Positions 34,132 to 43,342 of a stretch of DNA of 64,000 bases are shown piece after piece. This stretch comes from Alicyclobacillus fastidiosus (GTDB taxonomy: Bacteria > Bacillota > Bacilli > Alicyclobacillales > Alicyclobacillaceae). Numbering within the stretch: position 1 is the first letter of the stretch; each line of letters starts with the position of its first letter. Below the pieces are notes generated by a model. It had not been told where the DNA came from. It made no database searches and saw only the letters and a program-made list of their open reading frames with translations. Made by a program: the position numbers and the translations under genes. The stretch is from assembly GCF_026651875.1 (NCBI RefSeq), contig NZ_CP104067.1, positions 5,632,501-5,696,500 of the forward strand, in the 5' to 3' direction.

Positions 34132-34164
34132 ACGACGCCCGTATCACGGGTGTCGTTTTTTTTT
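34132..34164 (+). terminator. Expression-platform terminator of the c-di-GMP riboswitch
   Basis: ACGACGCCCGT (34132-34142) pairs with ACGGGTGTCGT (34146-34156), one G-U pair, followed by nine T residues. It stands before the coding start, so it attenuates rather than ends a gene. Confidence 0.9.
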
Positions 34165-34200
34165 GTGTCTAGCCATTTAGCGAATTTAGGGGGCAAAGAT

Positions 34201-37116
34201 GTGAAAGCCAGGGCATGGTTTAATCGGAAATCCACAATCCGCGACGACTATCAAGAAATGTTCAACGTCGGCCGGTGGGAATACGACGTGAAGAAGGGGG
34301 AGGTGCATTGTTCGCTGGAGGTATATCAAATCTACGGTTTGCCAGACCGCGGGTACTCCGAGAGCCCGGACGTATTCGTCGAGAGAATCCATCCAGAGGA
34401 TCAAGAGCTCGTCAAACAGTTCTGGAATCAGATCAGTCAGGGCAAGCGCCTTGGGCGCAGCTTTAGATACCGAACGCTCCACCACGGTCGGCAAACGTAT
34501 GTGCAGTATACGGCTCAGTGCAAGTACGATGAACGCGGGGATCTCATTCGCATTGAGGGGACCCTGCGCGACGTGACGAGATATATGGAGAGTGGCAAAA
34601 ATACTGCACTTCTCCACCCGACCGAGTCGTTCTACGCAAATTATCCAGACCCGTTCGTCGTGATCGACCAGGACCTCCGCATCGTCCGGGTCAATCGTGC
34701 GACGGAGGACCTATTCGGCTGGACAGAGCGGGAATTGCTCTTCCGACAGCCACCGTTCGTGCCTGTACAGCACCAGGACGCAACGCTGGAACTGTACAGA
34801 ACGCTGCTCAAACACGGCGGCACGATATGGTTTGACTGCGTCCGACTGACTCGAGATGGGACGGCTATCGATGTAACCACTTGCTTGTCCGCAATTCGCG
34901 ATACCAGTGGGAAAATTGTCGGGGCAGTGGCCAGTTATACCCCTGTGGGCGTAGCGAACAACGCACCGGAGGTGCTCCTCGACAGCGAGAGCCAATTCCA
35001 AGCCCTAGTTCGCCACTCGTCCGACGTGTTTGTGATTTTGTCGAACGATTTGCAGATTAAGTACATCAGTCCAGCCATCGCCAACGTACTTGGCTTTGCC
35101 ATCAACGAAATCGTGAATACCGATTTCCTGCAATTGATTCACCCGTCGGATAGGCCTACCTGTGAGGCCAACATCGACAACATCTCAACGGGACTTCAGA
35201 AGAAATCGAGCGCGGAGTTGAGGTTTCGCAACAAGTCCGGCGTTTGGCGGTTTTGCCAAACGACATTTCACGATTTGTATAAAGGGTCCGGAATCGACGG
35301 ATGCATCGTCAATTTTCACGATATAACCGAACGAAGACAGACAAGGGAACTCATGAACTACATCGCAGACCACGACTACCTGACCGATTTACCGAATCGG
35401 CGGGCTTTCGAAGAGCAACTTTCCGCCATGATTGGGCTGGCGGCAAAACATCATTCAGAACTGGCCGTCCTGACCATGAGTCTGAACAAATTTAAATATG
35501 TCAATGACACGCTGGGGCACTCTGTCGGCGACAAGCTCATCCGGTACATCGCCCAGCACATTCGCGACAACATTCGCGGTGAATGCGTAGCAGCGCGCAT
35601 CGGCGGCGATGAATTCGCAATCCTCATCCCGAATCTGCCCGATAAGGACAGTGTGTTTGAACTGGCGAACAACCTGCTTAGCCGGCTGGAGGATTCCATT
35701 CAAGTGGATCAATACACCGTGTACTTGACAGCCGGCATCGGCATCAGCTTTTACCCAGCGGACGGGCCGGACGCCGAAACCCTCATCAAACACTCAGACA
35801 TCGCACTGCATAGCGCAAAGGAGCGAGGGAATAACACGTTGCAGGCCTATTTGTCCACCCTCACCGCGGGAACCTACAAGGAGTTCTCACTGGCCAACGA
35901 CTTCCGCAAGGCTTTACAGAATGAGGAATTTGTACTGTATTATCAGCCGCGACTGGACACGATAACGAGGAAGATTGTCGCGGCAGAGGCACTGATCCGT
36001 TGGGAGCACGACGATTGGGGACTTGTCTCTCCGGTTGAGTTCATTCACATCGCAGAGGAAACCGGGCTCATTGTCCCGCTCGGCAACTGGATCTTAAAAA
36101 CCGTGTGCCGACAGATACACACATGGTCCAAGTCCGGGATGGCTGACATCCGAGTGTCCGTAAACATTTCGGCGAAACAGTTTCTGGTCGACGACTTCGT
36201 CGACTCCGTCTGGTCGATTTTGCGTGAATTTGACGTCAAACCTGAGCGCATTGAGTTTGAGATCACAGAGACGACCATCATTCCGAACGACTCGGCTATC
36301 GTTGAGTCCATCAGGCGGTTGCGCCAAATGGGTATCGCCATCTACTTCGACGACTTTGGAACAGGATATTCGTCCTTGAGCTGGCTTCAGCGATTTGAAT
36401 TGGACGGGATCAAGTTGGACAAGTCGTTTGTGACCCACGTCCCAGTCCGCTGGGCGCCGACGCAAATCGTCAGCTCGGTCATTCGACTGGCCCACAGTCT
36501 GAATCTGACTGTCGTGGCGGAGGGGGTTGAAGCCAACGGCCAATTCGCGTTCTTAAAGGACGAGAAATGTGAGCAAGTACAAGGGTTTTTGTTCAGTCGG
36601 CCGCTACCTGTAGAAAAATTTGAAGAGTTACTCGATGTCGGCGTGCTCCATCCGATTCCATGTAGTCACCAGAGCCGAGCCCAACTTCCGAACAGGCGGA
36701 AGCACTTTCGTGTGGCAACGCCACATCCGCTCGTCGGTCAGGTCACCATCGCGGCGGTCAACTCCAAAAAACTGTCGCTCGGCTACACAGAGGCGTTAAT
36801 CATGGACATCGGGCCTGGCGGACTTCGGTTTGTTTCAAACTTGAGGTTTCCAGCCAACCACGGCGTCATGTTACACTTCATCGTCAAAATTCTCGGGTCG
36901 ATGACGGAACTGGATGGGGCTATCGTCTGGTCGGAAGAGATGGGTGACGATCTCAACCAATACGGCATCGAATTCGCGCTCGGCCATTCGGCGAGAGACC
37001 AGCTAATCCCCGTGCTCAACGAGTTCGCGGTAAAATTGAGAGCGGGGCAAGGTGTAGATTGTGATTTTATGACAGGCGATATCGGCACATTCTTTCGAAA
37101 CGAGGCCTCCGTATAA
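34201..37116 (+). CDS. PAS-PAS-PAS-GGDEF-EAL-PilZ cyclic di-GMP turnover protein
   Basis: A 971-residue soluble protein with no transmembrane segment. Three PAS-type sensor domains fill about residues 15-380. The diguanylate cyclase domain has an intact RIGGDEFAIL (from ~468). The EAL domain starts with AEALIRW (~596) and keeps FEITETT, DDFGTGYSSL, KLDKSF and AEGVEA, so phosphodiesterase activity is expected. A C-terminal PilZ domain has RRKHFR (~832) and DIGPGGLRF for c-di-GMP binding. GTG at 34201 follows AGGGGG at 7 bp. The frame is open back to 34012, but that part is the riboswitch and terminator. Confidence 0.93.
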   Translation: MKARAWFNRKSTIRDDYQEMFNVGRWEYDVKKGEVHCSLEVYQIYGLPDRGYSESPDVFVERIHPEDQELVKQFWNQISQGKRLGRSFRYRTLHHGRQTYVQYTAQCKYDERGDLIRIEGTLRDVTRYMESGKNTALLHPTESFYANYPDPFVVIDQDLRIVRVNRATEDLFGWTERELLFRQPPFVPVQHQDATLELYRTLLKHGGTIWFDCVRLTRDGTAIDVTTCLSAIRDTSGKIVGAVASYTPVGVANNAPEVLLDSESQFQALVRHSSDVFVILSNDLQIKYISPAIANVLGFAINEIVNTDFLQLIHPSDRPTCEANIDNISTGLQKKSSAELRFRNKSGVWRFCQTTFHDLYKGSGIDGCIVNFHDITERRQTRELMNYIADHDYLTDLPNRRAFEEQLSAMIGLAAKHHSELAVLTMSLNKFKYVNDTLGHSVGDKLIRYIAQHIRDNIRGECVAARIGGDEFAILIPNLPDKDSVFELANNLLSRLEDSIQVDQYTVYLTAGIGISFYPADGPDAETLIKHSDIALHSAKERGNNTLQAYLSTLTAGTYKEFSLANDFRKALQNEEFVLYYQPRLDTITRKIVAAEALIRWEHDDWGLVSPVEFIHIAEETGLIVPLGNWILKTVCRQIHTWSKSGMADIRVSVNISAKQFLVDDFVDSVWSILREFDVKPERIEFEITETTIIPNDSAIVESIRRLRQMGIAIYFDDFGTGYSSLSWLQRFELDGIKLDKSFVTHVPVRWAPTQIVSSVIRLAHSLNLTVVAEGVEANGQFAFLKDEKCEQVQGFLFSRPLPVEKFEELLDVGVLHPIPCSHQSRAQLPNRRKHFRVATPHPLVGQVTIAAVNSKKLSLGYTEALIMDIGPGGLRFVSNLRFPANHGVMLHFIVKILGSMTELDGAIVWSEEMGDDLNQYGIEFALGHSARDQLIPVLNEFAVKLRAGQGVDCDFMTGDIGTFFRNEASV

Positions 37117-37202
37117 TCACCCGGATAGATGAAGTGCGTTATACTAGATTCCTCTAAAATCGATTTTGCGGCGTACGGCGCCCTTGAAACGAGGTTTGGT
37201 CG

Positions 37203-38996
37203 ATGGCTCACTCCTCCTTTACACTGGCAGGCTGGGAAACGCTCGGAATCCTGCTCGTGGTCATGATCATGCTGGTGTCAAATCGTGTACGTGTGGACTT
37301 TATTGGGGTGTTTATTCTCCTGGCACTGGGGATAACCGGAGTTGTGTCGGATAAAGATCTGTACAGTGGCTTCGGCAACGAGGCTATCATCGTCATCGCC
37401 ACGATGCTCGCGCTTGGGCAGGCGCTGATTCGCAGTGGGATCACAGATACGCTGTCCATTTGGATCACCCGCGTGGCGGGCAGGAGTGAACGGCGCCTCC
37501 TGTCGTTACTCATGCTGGTTGGCGGCCTGATGTCGAGCATCATCAGCGATTTGGCGTTTGTCTCCATCTTTTTACCGGTGGTCCTCGGTTTCGAGCGACA
37601 TCTGAAGATCCGAATCTCTCGAATTCTACTGCCGCTCGCCATCACCTCGATGATGGGTGGGCTAATGACGATGGTGGGTAGTGCGAGCAGCATCGTCGCG
37701 AATCAGCTCCTAGCGAAGGCGCACATTCATCCACTCCCCCTCTTCTCCATCTTTCCGGTGGGTTTATGCCTGATGGCGACCGCGATGCTGGTGATTTTGA
37801 CCATAGGCAGATTTCTGCTGCCAAATACCGAAGCGACGTCAAGTCGCGGCTCTATCGGCATTGATGAATACCTGACGGAGTTGCACATACTGCCGGGATC
37901 GGATTGGGATGGTCGCGAACTTCGGGACATTCGTTTTTTTCGCGAACACGGGATCAACGTCGTGCGCGTCCTCCGGGATGACCCGGTGCAGTTTCCACAA
38001 GCGGATACCGTGTTACGCGCCGGCGATATCCTATTGGTTCAAGCACATCGCGACGAACTGTTGAAAATTGACGACACGCGGGACTTCTCCGTGCAGTCGG
38101 ACGTCCACGAGAGCCTCGAAGACACACCTGTTGGCCTGGTGGCGGAAGCGCTCGTCCGACAGGGGTCTGATTTCGCGAATCGCACGTTGGAGGAATTGGA
38201 CTTCCGCCATCGCTACGAAGTGGCGGTACTCGCCCTCTGGCGCAACGGACAAACCATCACGCAACGCTTGGCACACGTTGCCATGCAACCTGGAGATATG
38301 CTGCTATTGCAAGGTCACAAAGACAACATTCGATCGCTGTCGGAAGACGAAGGATTGTTAATGCTCTCGGCTGAATCGCATACGCCGCGGGTACGGCGCA
38401 AAGGGATACTAAGCTTGCTGATTCTCGCACTGACGTTCGCACTTGCCGCATTCAACATCCTCCCGATAGACATCGCCGGTCTGCTCGGTCTCGGCCTGAT
38501 GGTCATCTTGCAAATTTTAAGCTTTGAGCAAGTCTATCGTTCGATGGAATGGCATATTCTCGTCTTTGTCGCCGCGATGATCCCGTTGGGACAGGCGATG
38601 GCACAGACCGGTATCTTGGGCTTTCTAAGCGATGAAATCGCCCGAATGGTCGGTCACTTTGGCCCCTATGCGCTACTCGCCGTGTGTTTTGCCATCACCG
38701 CGTTGTTGACACAGGTGATGAGCAACACGCCAACGACGCTACTGTTGACGCCGGTAATGGTGAAGACCGCGACTAGCCTGCACTACAGTCCGCTCCCGTT
38801 CGTCGTGACGGTCATTGTGGCGGTGACCGCCTCCCCCATCACGTACATCAGTCACAAAGTGTTTTTGGTCATCATGGAGCCTGGCGGTTATCGATATCAA
38901 GACTACGCGCGCCTAGGCGTGCCACTCACCGTCTGCTTCTTCGTCATTACACTGTTACTAGTGCCAGTCATTTGGCCGTTCTCGGCTGTGGCGTAA
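37203..38996 (+). CDS. SLC13-family permease with two TrkA-C (RCK_C) domains
   Basis: A 597-residue membrane protein. The first helical half (residues 1-210) shows SNRVRVDFIGVFILLALG and a discontinuous-helix region MVGSASSIVANQLL. Two TrkA-C domains lie in the middle (about 220-390; HILPGSDWDGRELRD and EELDFRHRYEVAVLA). The second half has MSNTPTTLLLTPV. This YfbS-like layout belongs to the divalent anion:Na+ symporters (sulfate, dicarboxylates). The substrate is unknown. A T-tailed hairpin follows. Confidence 0.85.
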   Translation: MAHSSFTLAGWETLGILLVVMIMLVSNRVRVDFIGVFILLALGITGVVSDKDLYSGFGNEAIIVIATMLALGQALIRSGITDTLSIWITRVAGRSERRLLSLLMLVGGLMSSIISDLAFVSIFLPVVLGFERHLKIRISRILLPLAITSMMGGLMTMVGSASSIVANQLLAKAHIHPLPLFSIFPVGLCLMATAMLVILTIGRFLLPNTEATSSRGSIGIDEYLTELHILPGSDWDGRELRDIRFFREHGINVVRVLRDDPVQFPQADTVLRAGDILLVQAHRDELLKIDDTRDFSVQSDVHESLEDTPVGLVAEALVRQGSDFANRTLEELDFRHRYEVAVLALWRNGQTITQRLAHVAMQPGDMLLLQGHKDNIRSLSEDEGLLMLSAESHTPRVRRKGILSLLILALTFALAAFNILPIDIAGLLGLGLMVILQILSFEQVYRSMEWHILVFVAAMIPLGQAMAQTGILGFLSDEIARMVGHFGPYALLAVCFAITALLTQVMSNTPTTLLLTPVMVKTATSLHYSPLPFVVTVIVAVTASPITYISHKVFLVIMEPGGYRYQDYARLGVPLTVCFFVITLLLVPVIWPFSAVA

Positions 38997-39000
38997 GATC

Positions 39001-39047
39001 ATGACGGCTTGCAGAACTGCTGCCCGTCAAGCCGCCATGAGGTTTTT
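39001..39047 (+). terminator. Terminator of the SLC13 gene
   Basis: ATGACGGCTTG (39001-39011) pairs with CAAGCCGCCAT (39028-39038) with one mismatch, followed shortly by TTTTT. Confidence 0.65.
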
Positions 39048-39101
39048 CGATGGACTGGGTTGCGACCTGAAAGCCACCGTCCGAGGGCGTGACGGCCACT
39101 C

Positions 39102-39517
39102 TCACGCCTCGTCGCCGTGCTGTATGGCGGCCAACTTGTCGGCGCCGACAAGGCCCATGACGTTCCCGATGTTGGCTGCGTCAGCCAGTGAACTCGGAAC
39201 GACAATCATCGATGCCTTCTCTTTCAATCCCTCATACAGGATATTGAGCGCCCTCAACTGAATGGCGACTGGGTTGCTGTTGCATCCACCGTCACTGGCA
39301 CCGTATCCCTCGTAAGCGTCGACTCCGCGGTAAATTTCGTGGTGAACATCCGTTGGTCAATCCATCTAGGCACCGTATCCACGAGGGGGACGACGAGAAA
39401 CATACCTGGGCCGGCTAGCCTCTGAAACTTACCGAGGCGCAAGACGACTGCCTTCTCCCACTGATCTGCAACGTGGATAGCAGACGCCAGCAAAACACCT
39501 ACCAAAATTAGTATCAC
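39102..39517 (-). pseudogene. Slipin (SPFH/band 7) gene with internal deletion
   Basis: From a GTG at 39517 the frame codes a normal slipin start: one transmembrane helix (ILILVGVLLASAIHV), then QWEKAVVLRLGKFQRLAGPG and IDQRMFTTKF. It breaks off after PVTVDA. In a shifted frame the sequence resumes with NPVAIQLRALNILYEGLKEK and VVPSS, the C-terminal end of the same family, and stops at 39102. Some 130-150 residues of the SPFH and coiled-coil core are missing and the reading frames do not join. Slipins organise membrane microdomains; this copy cannot. Confidence 0.8.
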
Positions 39518-39842
39518 TGCGATGGAGATTGCCCAAATTAAATGCTGTACAGTACACTATGACAATTATTCGTGTCAATTGTCGGCGCATCGCCCCCGTT
39601 GTAAGACGAGTATAGACCGTGCGCGAGTCCGATGATATCGATTCGCGTCATTATACCAAGACGATACTCGGCAAAGGGCTAAGCACATCACGAATCGGAC
39701 CACTTGCCCTCGCCGTTATCGCATGTTTACTTTTTCCAAAACGATAACATGTTAATCATCTCTGGTATAATGTTACAAAACATCAAATGTCTTTGTCGGC
39801 CACCCCGGATGGCGCCCGACATCCATCGCAAGGAGTGCTCGC
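39518..39842. promoter_or_regulatory. Intergenic region with inverted repeat and promoter of the acetyltransferase gene
   Basis: GACAATT/AATTGTC forms an inverted repeat at about 39560-39581, near the 5' end of the slipin remnant. For the plus-strand gene, TGGTATAAT (39763-39771) is a strong extended -10. Nothing else is evident. Confidence 0.5.
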
Positions 39843-40715
39843 ATGTCAGAACACCACGTACAAGTCGTGCAAAGTCGCGGTCTGACAGCTCGCCAGATCG
39901 ATGACATTCAGAACCTCGAAGCCGTGTGCAGTCAAGCTGATGACATCCACCTAAAACTGAACCAGAGCATGCTCCAATCGCGCTCCGAGGCTGAGACGAA
40001 CGACTTCTTGGCCTATCGAGGCGAACAGCTCGTGGGATTCCTCGGCCTCTATCAGTTTCAGGCAAAAGAAGTAGAAATCAGCGGCATGGTACACCCGTCC
40101 ATGCGACGACTAGGCGTATTCAGTTCGCTCGTGTCCGGTGCAATCGACGAAATACGCCGTCGAAGTGTTCCGAAGATGGTGTTCATCAACGCAAACGGGT
40201 CTGCATCTGGAAAAGCATTTCTCGAGTCCATCGGAGCGGTCTACGCATTCTCCGAATACTGGATGCAACTAGAACGCACACCCATTGCTCAACAAGCAGA
40301 TGAGGTCCAACTCCGCCCCATCACCAGAGATGACATACCTGTCGTAGCATCCATCCTAGCGGAGAGTTTCCGAGCAAAAATCGCAAGCAATATCGACTAC
40401 CTCGAAGCAAAGTTGGACGATGCGTCCGCACAGTGTTACAAAATTTTACTCGGGAAGATCACGATTGGTGCACTGTCTGTAAACCAGCCAGGGGACGGTC
40501 GGGCCTTCATCTACGGTTTCGGCATCGCACCTCAATACCAAGGCCGGGGTTATGGCAGGCAGTCGTTATCGCTCGCTGTCCAATCCGCTCTGCAGTCCGG
40601 GTTGACCGTGATCGAACTGGAGGTCGCCTGCGAGAATGCCCGCGCCTTGACACTGTACGAATCATGCGGATTCCAAATCTTGCGGGCCAACGATTATTAC
40701 GAGAAGCGCTTATAG
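39843..40715 (+). CDS. Tandem GNAT-domain N-acetyltransferase
   Basis: A 290-residue protein with two GNAT folds. The N-terminal half (residues 1-145) is degenerate but keeps HPSMRRLGVFSSLV in place of the acetyl-CoA loop. The C-terminal half has the canonical Q/RxxGxG/A pyrophosphate loop PQYQGRGYGRQSL and ends with ALTLYESCGF. Such double-GNAT proteins acetylate small molecules or peptides. The substrate is unknown. AAGGAG precedes the ATG. Confidence 0.85.
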   Translation: MSEHHVQVVQSRGLTARQIDDIQNLEAVCSQADDIHLKLNQSMLQSRSEAETNDFLAYRGEQLVGFLGLYQFQAKEVEISGMVHPSMRRLGVFSSLVSGAIDEIRRRSVPKMVFINANGSASGKAFLESIGAVYAFSEYWMQLERTPIAQQADEVQLRPITRDDIPVVASILAESFRAKIASNIDYLEAKLDDASAQCYKILLGKITIGALSVNQPGDGRAFIYGFGIAPQYQGRGYGRQSLSLAVQSALQSGLTVIELEVACENARALTLYESCGFQILRANDYYEKRL

Positions 40716-40786
40716 TCAGTCCGTAGCCTACACGGTTGCAAAAACGACCTTTCGCCCATGCTAAGGAGCAGCGAAGGGGTGAAACC

Positions 40787-41548
40787 GTGCCGGAACTTCC
40801 AGAAATGGAGACTTACAAATCGCTGTTGACGCAGACCGTCGTCGGGATGCCTGTCCTTTCGGCCGAAATCAGGCGGCAACGAACCATTAACATCGCGCCA
40901 GACCAGTTCGTTCAACAGGTCACCGGGCGCCAAATCACGCACGTTCGCCGTAGAGCCAAACATATCGTGTTTCATTTGGATGCGCCTTACGTATTGGTGG
41001 TGCACCTCATGCTCGGAGGTTGGATGTATTACGGTTCTACCGAAGATGTGCCTAAGCACGAGAGCCAAGTGATTCTGTCGTTTGCAAACGGGCGAAAACT
41101 GTATTTCCAGGGTCTGCGCCTCGGTTATCTCCACCTCCTCACTTACGCGCAACTAGAGGAGAAATTTAAAGACCTGGGCCCTGAACCGTTTGAGCAAATC
41201 TTCACGGAGGCCGTGTTTCAGCAGGTGCTCCGGCGCAAACGGGGCGTTTTGAAAGCTGCCCTCGTCGATCAACACTGTATCGCCGGCATTGGCAACTGTT
41301 ACTCGGACGAAATCTGCCACGAGGCTGGCGTCCTGCCTTTGCGACGGGTACATGATATCCAACCCGAAACCATCGCCGCGTTGCATCGCGCCATGCACGC
41401 CGTCCTGGAGCGCGCCATCAGCTTTGGCGGGTACATGGAATTCCCCTTTTTCCAAGGGGATGAATTCACGGGTAGATACAACGACCAGTGCCTCGTCTAC
41501 GACAGAGGAAACGAACCCTGTTTGCGCTGTGGCCATCTGATCATTTAA
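40787..41548 (+). CDS. mutM: Formamidopyrimidine-DNA glycosylase-like protein, truncated in its zinc finger by an in-frame stop
   Basis: The reading frame starts at a GTG (GAAGGGGTG upstream) with PELPEMET, the catalytic N-terminal Pro and Glu of Fpg/Nei enzymes, which excise oxidised purines and nick DNA. AGIGNCYSDEICHEAGV is the helix-two-turn-helix. The C-terminal zinc finger begins CLRCGHLII and then meets TAA (41546-41548). Beyond it the same frame continues with CPHCQH and ends at 41599. So one stop codon cuts a standard CxxC...CxxC finger of a 270-residue enzyme. Loss of the finger normally abolishes DNA binding. The gene is a recent pseudogene, read through, or a sequence error. Confidence 0.85.
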   Translation: MPELPEMETYKSLLTQTVVGMPVLSAEIRRQRTINIAPDQFVQQVTGRQITHVRRRAKHIVFHLDAPYVLVVHLMLGGWMYYGSTEDVPKHESQVILSFANGRKLYFQGLRLGYLHLLTYAQLEEKFKDLGPEPFEQIFTEAVFQQVLRRKRGVLKAALVDQHCIAGIGNCYSDEICHEAGVLPLRRVHDIQPETIAALHRAMHAVLERAISFGGYMEFPFFQGDEFTGRYNDQCLVYDRGNEPCLRCGHLII

Positions 41549-41600
41549 ACGGCCCACCAGAAGCGCAAAGTGTTTTATTGTCCACACTGTCAACACTAAA

Positions 41601-41639
41601 ACTAGGCGGGCCCTCTCAAGCGAAAGAGCCCCGCCTAGT
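41601..41639. terminator. Hairpin terminator after mutM
   Basis: ACTAGGCGGG (41601-41610) pairs with CCCGCCTAGT (41630-41639), with an inner CTCT/AGAG stem. On the minus strand it is followed by TTTTAG. Confidence 0.65.
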
Positions 41640-41731
41640 CTTACATGGGGCATCGAGAATGTTCATTTGGAGCTGTCTCGCATCATTCGGTTCGAGGGCG
41701 CAAAAACAGCCGGTCGCAGGACTGACGAAAT

Positions 41732-41747
41732 CCCGCCATGAGGCGGG
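41732..41747 (-). terminator. Short hairpin after the CotX-like gene
   Basis: CCCGCC (41732-41737) pairs with GGCGGG (41742-41747). On the minus strand ATTTCG follows. It is a weak candidate terminator for the coat gene cluster. Confidence 0.4.
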
Positions 41748-41779
41748 TTCGCCCAGTAATCGTCCAACGTCTGCAAGTC

Positions 41780-42415
41780 TTAGGCAACCTCCACCTGATT
41801 GATGAGTGCTAACAAAAACTGTAGCAGAATCTGAATGTTGAACGCGACTTCTGCGCTCGATATATGGACTTTTACCGATTTTGAATTTTCAACCTGAATC
41901 ACCCTGCGCAACCGCTGCACGTCGGTCATCCGCGATACGATGTCCTGCACGATACTCGATGCCGTCTCATGGCTTGCAACGGTCACACTCAACACAGTTG
42001 CAAGTGCCAGTTGTAAGCTAAATTGGAGATTGAGTGCTGCCATAAAGTCCTGATTGACGATTTCCACGTCACAGGAGTCCCGAACGACGATGACGATATA
42101 CGATTCCTCGTCGGTCCACTCCACCAATTCAGCGGATTCAAAGACCGTCGACTCTACTGTTTTCGCCTCGGCGGTGCACATCAAATCCTCGGAGTCGTCG
42201 CCCCGGCCCCGCAGATGGTCTACTGGTAGCCCACAAGACCTGCCTGTGAGGTACTTCTTCGGCAAGTAGAGCCCTTCCGATTTATCAATGTCATAGTCAT
42301 AGCCAAACGACAGGCCTCCGCGATGGCGTCTGTGATGTGACTTTTTCGCATCTCGCCGCTTGTCGGTAGACAGTTCGTCGTGCCGTTTTCGTCTCTTTTT
42401 GCTTTGTGAGCTCAT
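41780..42415 (-). CDS. Spore coat CotX/CotV-domain protein with basic extension
   Basis: A 211-residue protein. A very basic, Lys/Arg/His-rich N-terminal 35 residues (KKRRKRHDE, HHRRHRGG) is followed by an acidic stretch and then the Coat_X domain from about residue 110 (VVRDSCDVEIVNQDFMAALN, then FNIQILLQFLLALINQVEV). It is the more divergent of two paralogues here; the TTTDTQ-type repeats are replaced by other residues. It is expected in the insoluble outer coat or crust. The ATG at 42415 follows GGAGGGGG. Confidence 0.8.
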   Translation of the reverse strand: MSSQSKKRRKRHDELSTDKRRDAKKSHHRRHRGGLSFGYDYDIDKSEGLYLPKKYLTGRSCGLPVDHLRGRGDDSEDLMCTAEAKTVESTVFESAELVEWTDEESYIVIVVRDSCDVEIVNQDFMAALNLQFSLQLALATVLSVTVASHETASSIVQDIVSRMTDVQRLRRVIQVENSKSVKVHISSAEVAFNIQILLQFLLALINQVEVA

Positions 42416-42463
42416 CCCACACACCCCCTCCGGACCACACACGGCGCCCGGATATCGACGGCT

Positions 42464-42739
42464 TTAGCCGTTGTGACGCGGCCAGACGAGTCGTTTCCGA
42501 TTCCGGGTTGATTGCGGTGATTTCTCAGTCTCCTCCGTTTGCTGCGGGGCATTAGGCAGCGCAATGCCATGCTCCTCAAACACGCGCCTCGCTTCCGATT
42601 CCACGGTGTTCTTCAGCCACTCCATACGTTCCTTTACCTCTCCGGCAGCCAATTGCGACGCGTCACCTTTCATCAAGTGGTCGTAGAGAAGATCGAAAAT
42701 CGGTATGGAACTGGTCGTTACTTCCTTCTTATCTGACAT
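42464..42739 (-). CDS. Small hypothetical protein in the coat cluster
   Basis: A 91-residue acidic helical protein with a basic tail (MSDKKEVTTSSIPIFDLLYD..., TRNRKRLVW). GGAGGGTGGGGAG precedes the ATG at 42739. It lies between the two CotX genes and is probably cotranscribed, so it may be a minor coat or assembly protein. No family is recognised. Confidence 0.65.
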   Translation of the reverse strand: MSDKKEVTTSSIPIFDLLYDHLMKGDASQLAAGEVKERMEWLKNTVESEARRVFEEHGIALPNAPQQTEETEKSPQSTRNRKRLVWPRHNG

Positions 42740-42804
42740 GTTCTCCCCACCCTCCATTTGGAAACGGCCGCCCCAAGAGGGGCGGCATCTGAATCCCACC
42801 GAAC

Positions 42805-43239
42805 TTAGAGGATCTCCAGTTTTGCAATGATAGCCAACAGGACTTGGAGCAAGACTTGGATGTTGACGCTTGCTTCCGTTGCAGTGGTTGTGACGGTAAT
42901 TCCACGAGAGTTTTCGACAACGGTCTTCTGGTGGATATCCTGTTTCGTGCGAATGCGCTGCAGAAGTTCTTGGGTAACCGTATCCGCTTGTTGTCCATCG
43001 GCGATTGAGATGTTGATGATCAGCGCGATGGCCAGTTGAATGGCTACCTGCAGGTTGACCGCTGCCTGCGTGTCCGTGGTGGTCACGGTGACGTCACAGG
43101 AATCCTTAATAAGGATGTGTTCATCATTGCTTTGGACCGTCTTGATAGCTTCCGTTGCTGCTTGGGCTACAGTGGCCCTTGGGCTGCAAGGATGTTCGCT
43201 ACCTGGGTCCAATGCGGACCATTTCTTATGACTTGCCAA
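42805..43239 (-). CDS. Spore coat protein CotX-like
   Basis: A 144-residue Coat_X protein. The domain repeats ILIKDSCDVTVTTTDTQAAV and VVENSRGITVTTTATEASVN, each followed by a hydrophobic NLQVAIQLAIALII-type strand, match Bacillus CotX closely. CotX is part of the cross-linked outer coat/crust. TTG at 43239 lies 9 bp after AAGGA, and a GTG at 43248 would be directly against it. It is part of a four-gene minus-strand coat cluster. Confidence 0.85.
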   Translation of the reverse strand: MASHKKWSALDPGSEHPCSPRATVAQAATEAIKTVQSNDEHILIKDSCDVTVTTTDTQAAVNLQVAIQLAIALIINISIADGQQADTVTQELLQRIRTKQDIHQKTVVENSRGITVTTTATEASVNIQVLLQVLLAIIAKLEIL

Positions 43240-43342
43240 CTCACTCACTCCTTACTTGTGATACCACACGGTATTACGTGAAAGGCTACTTTGTACGGGT
43301 CATTCTCCTAGAATCGAACACAATTTGGACGTCGGGTCCGAC

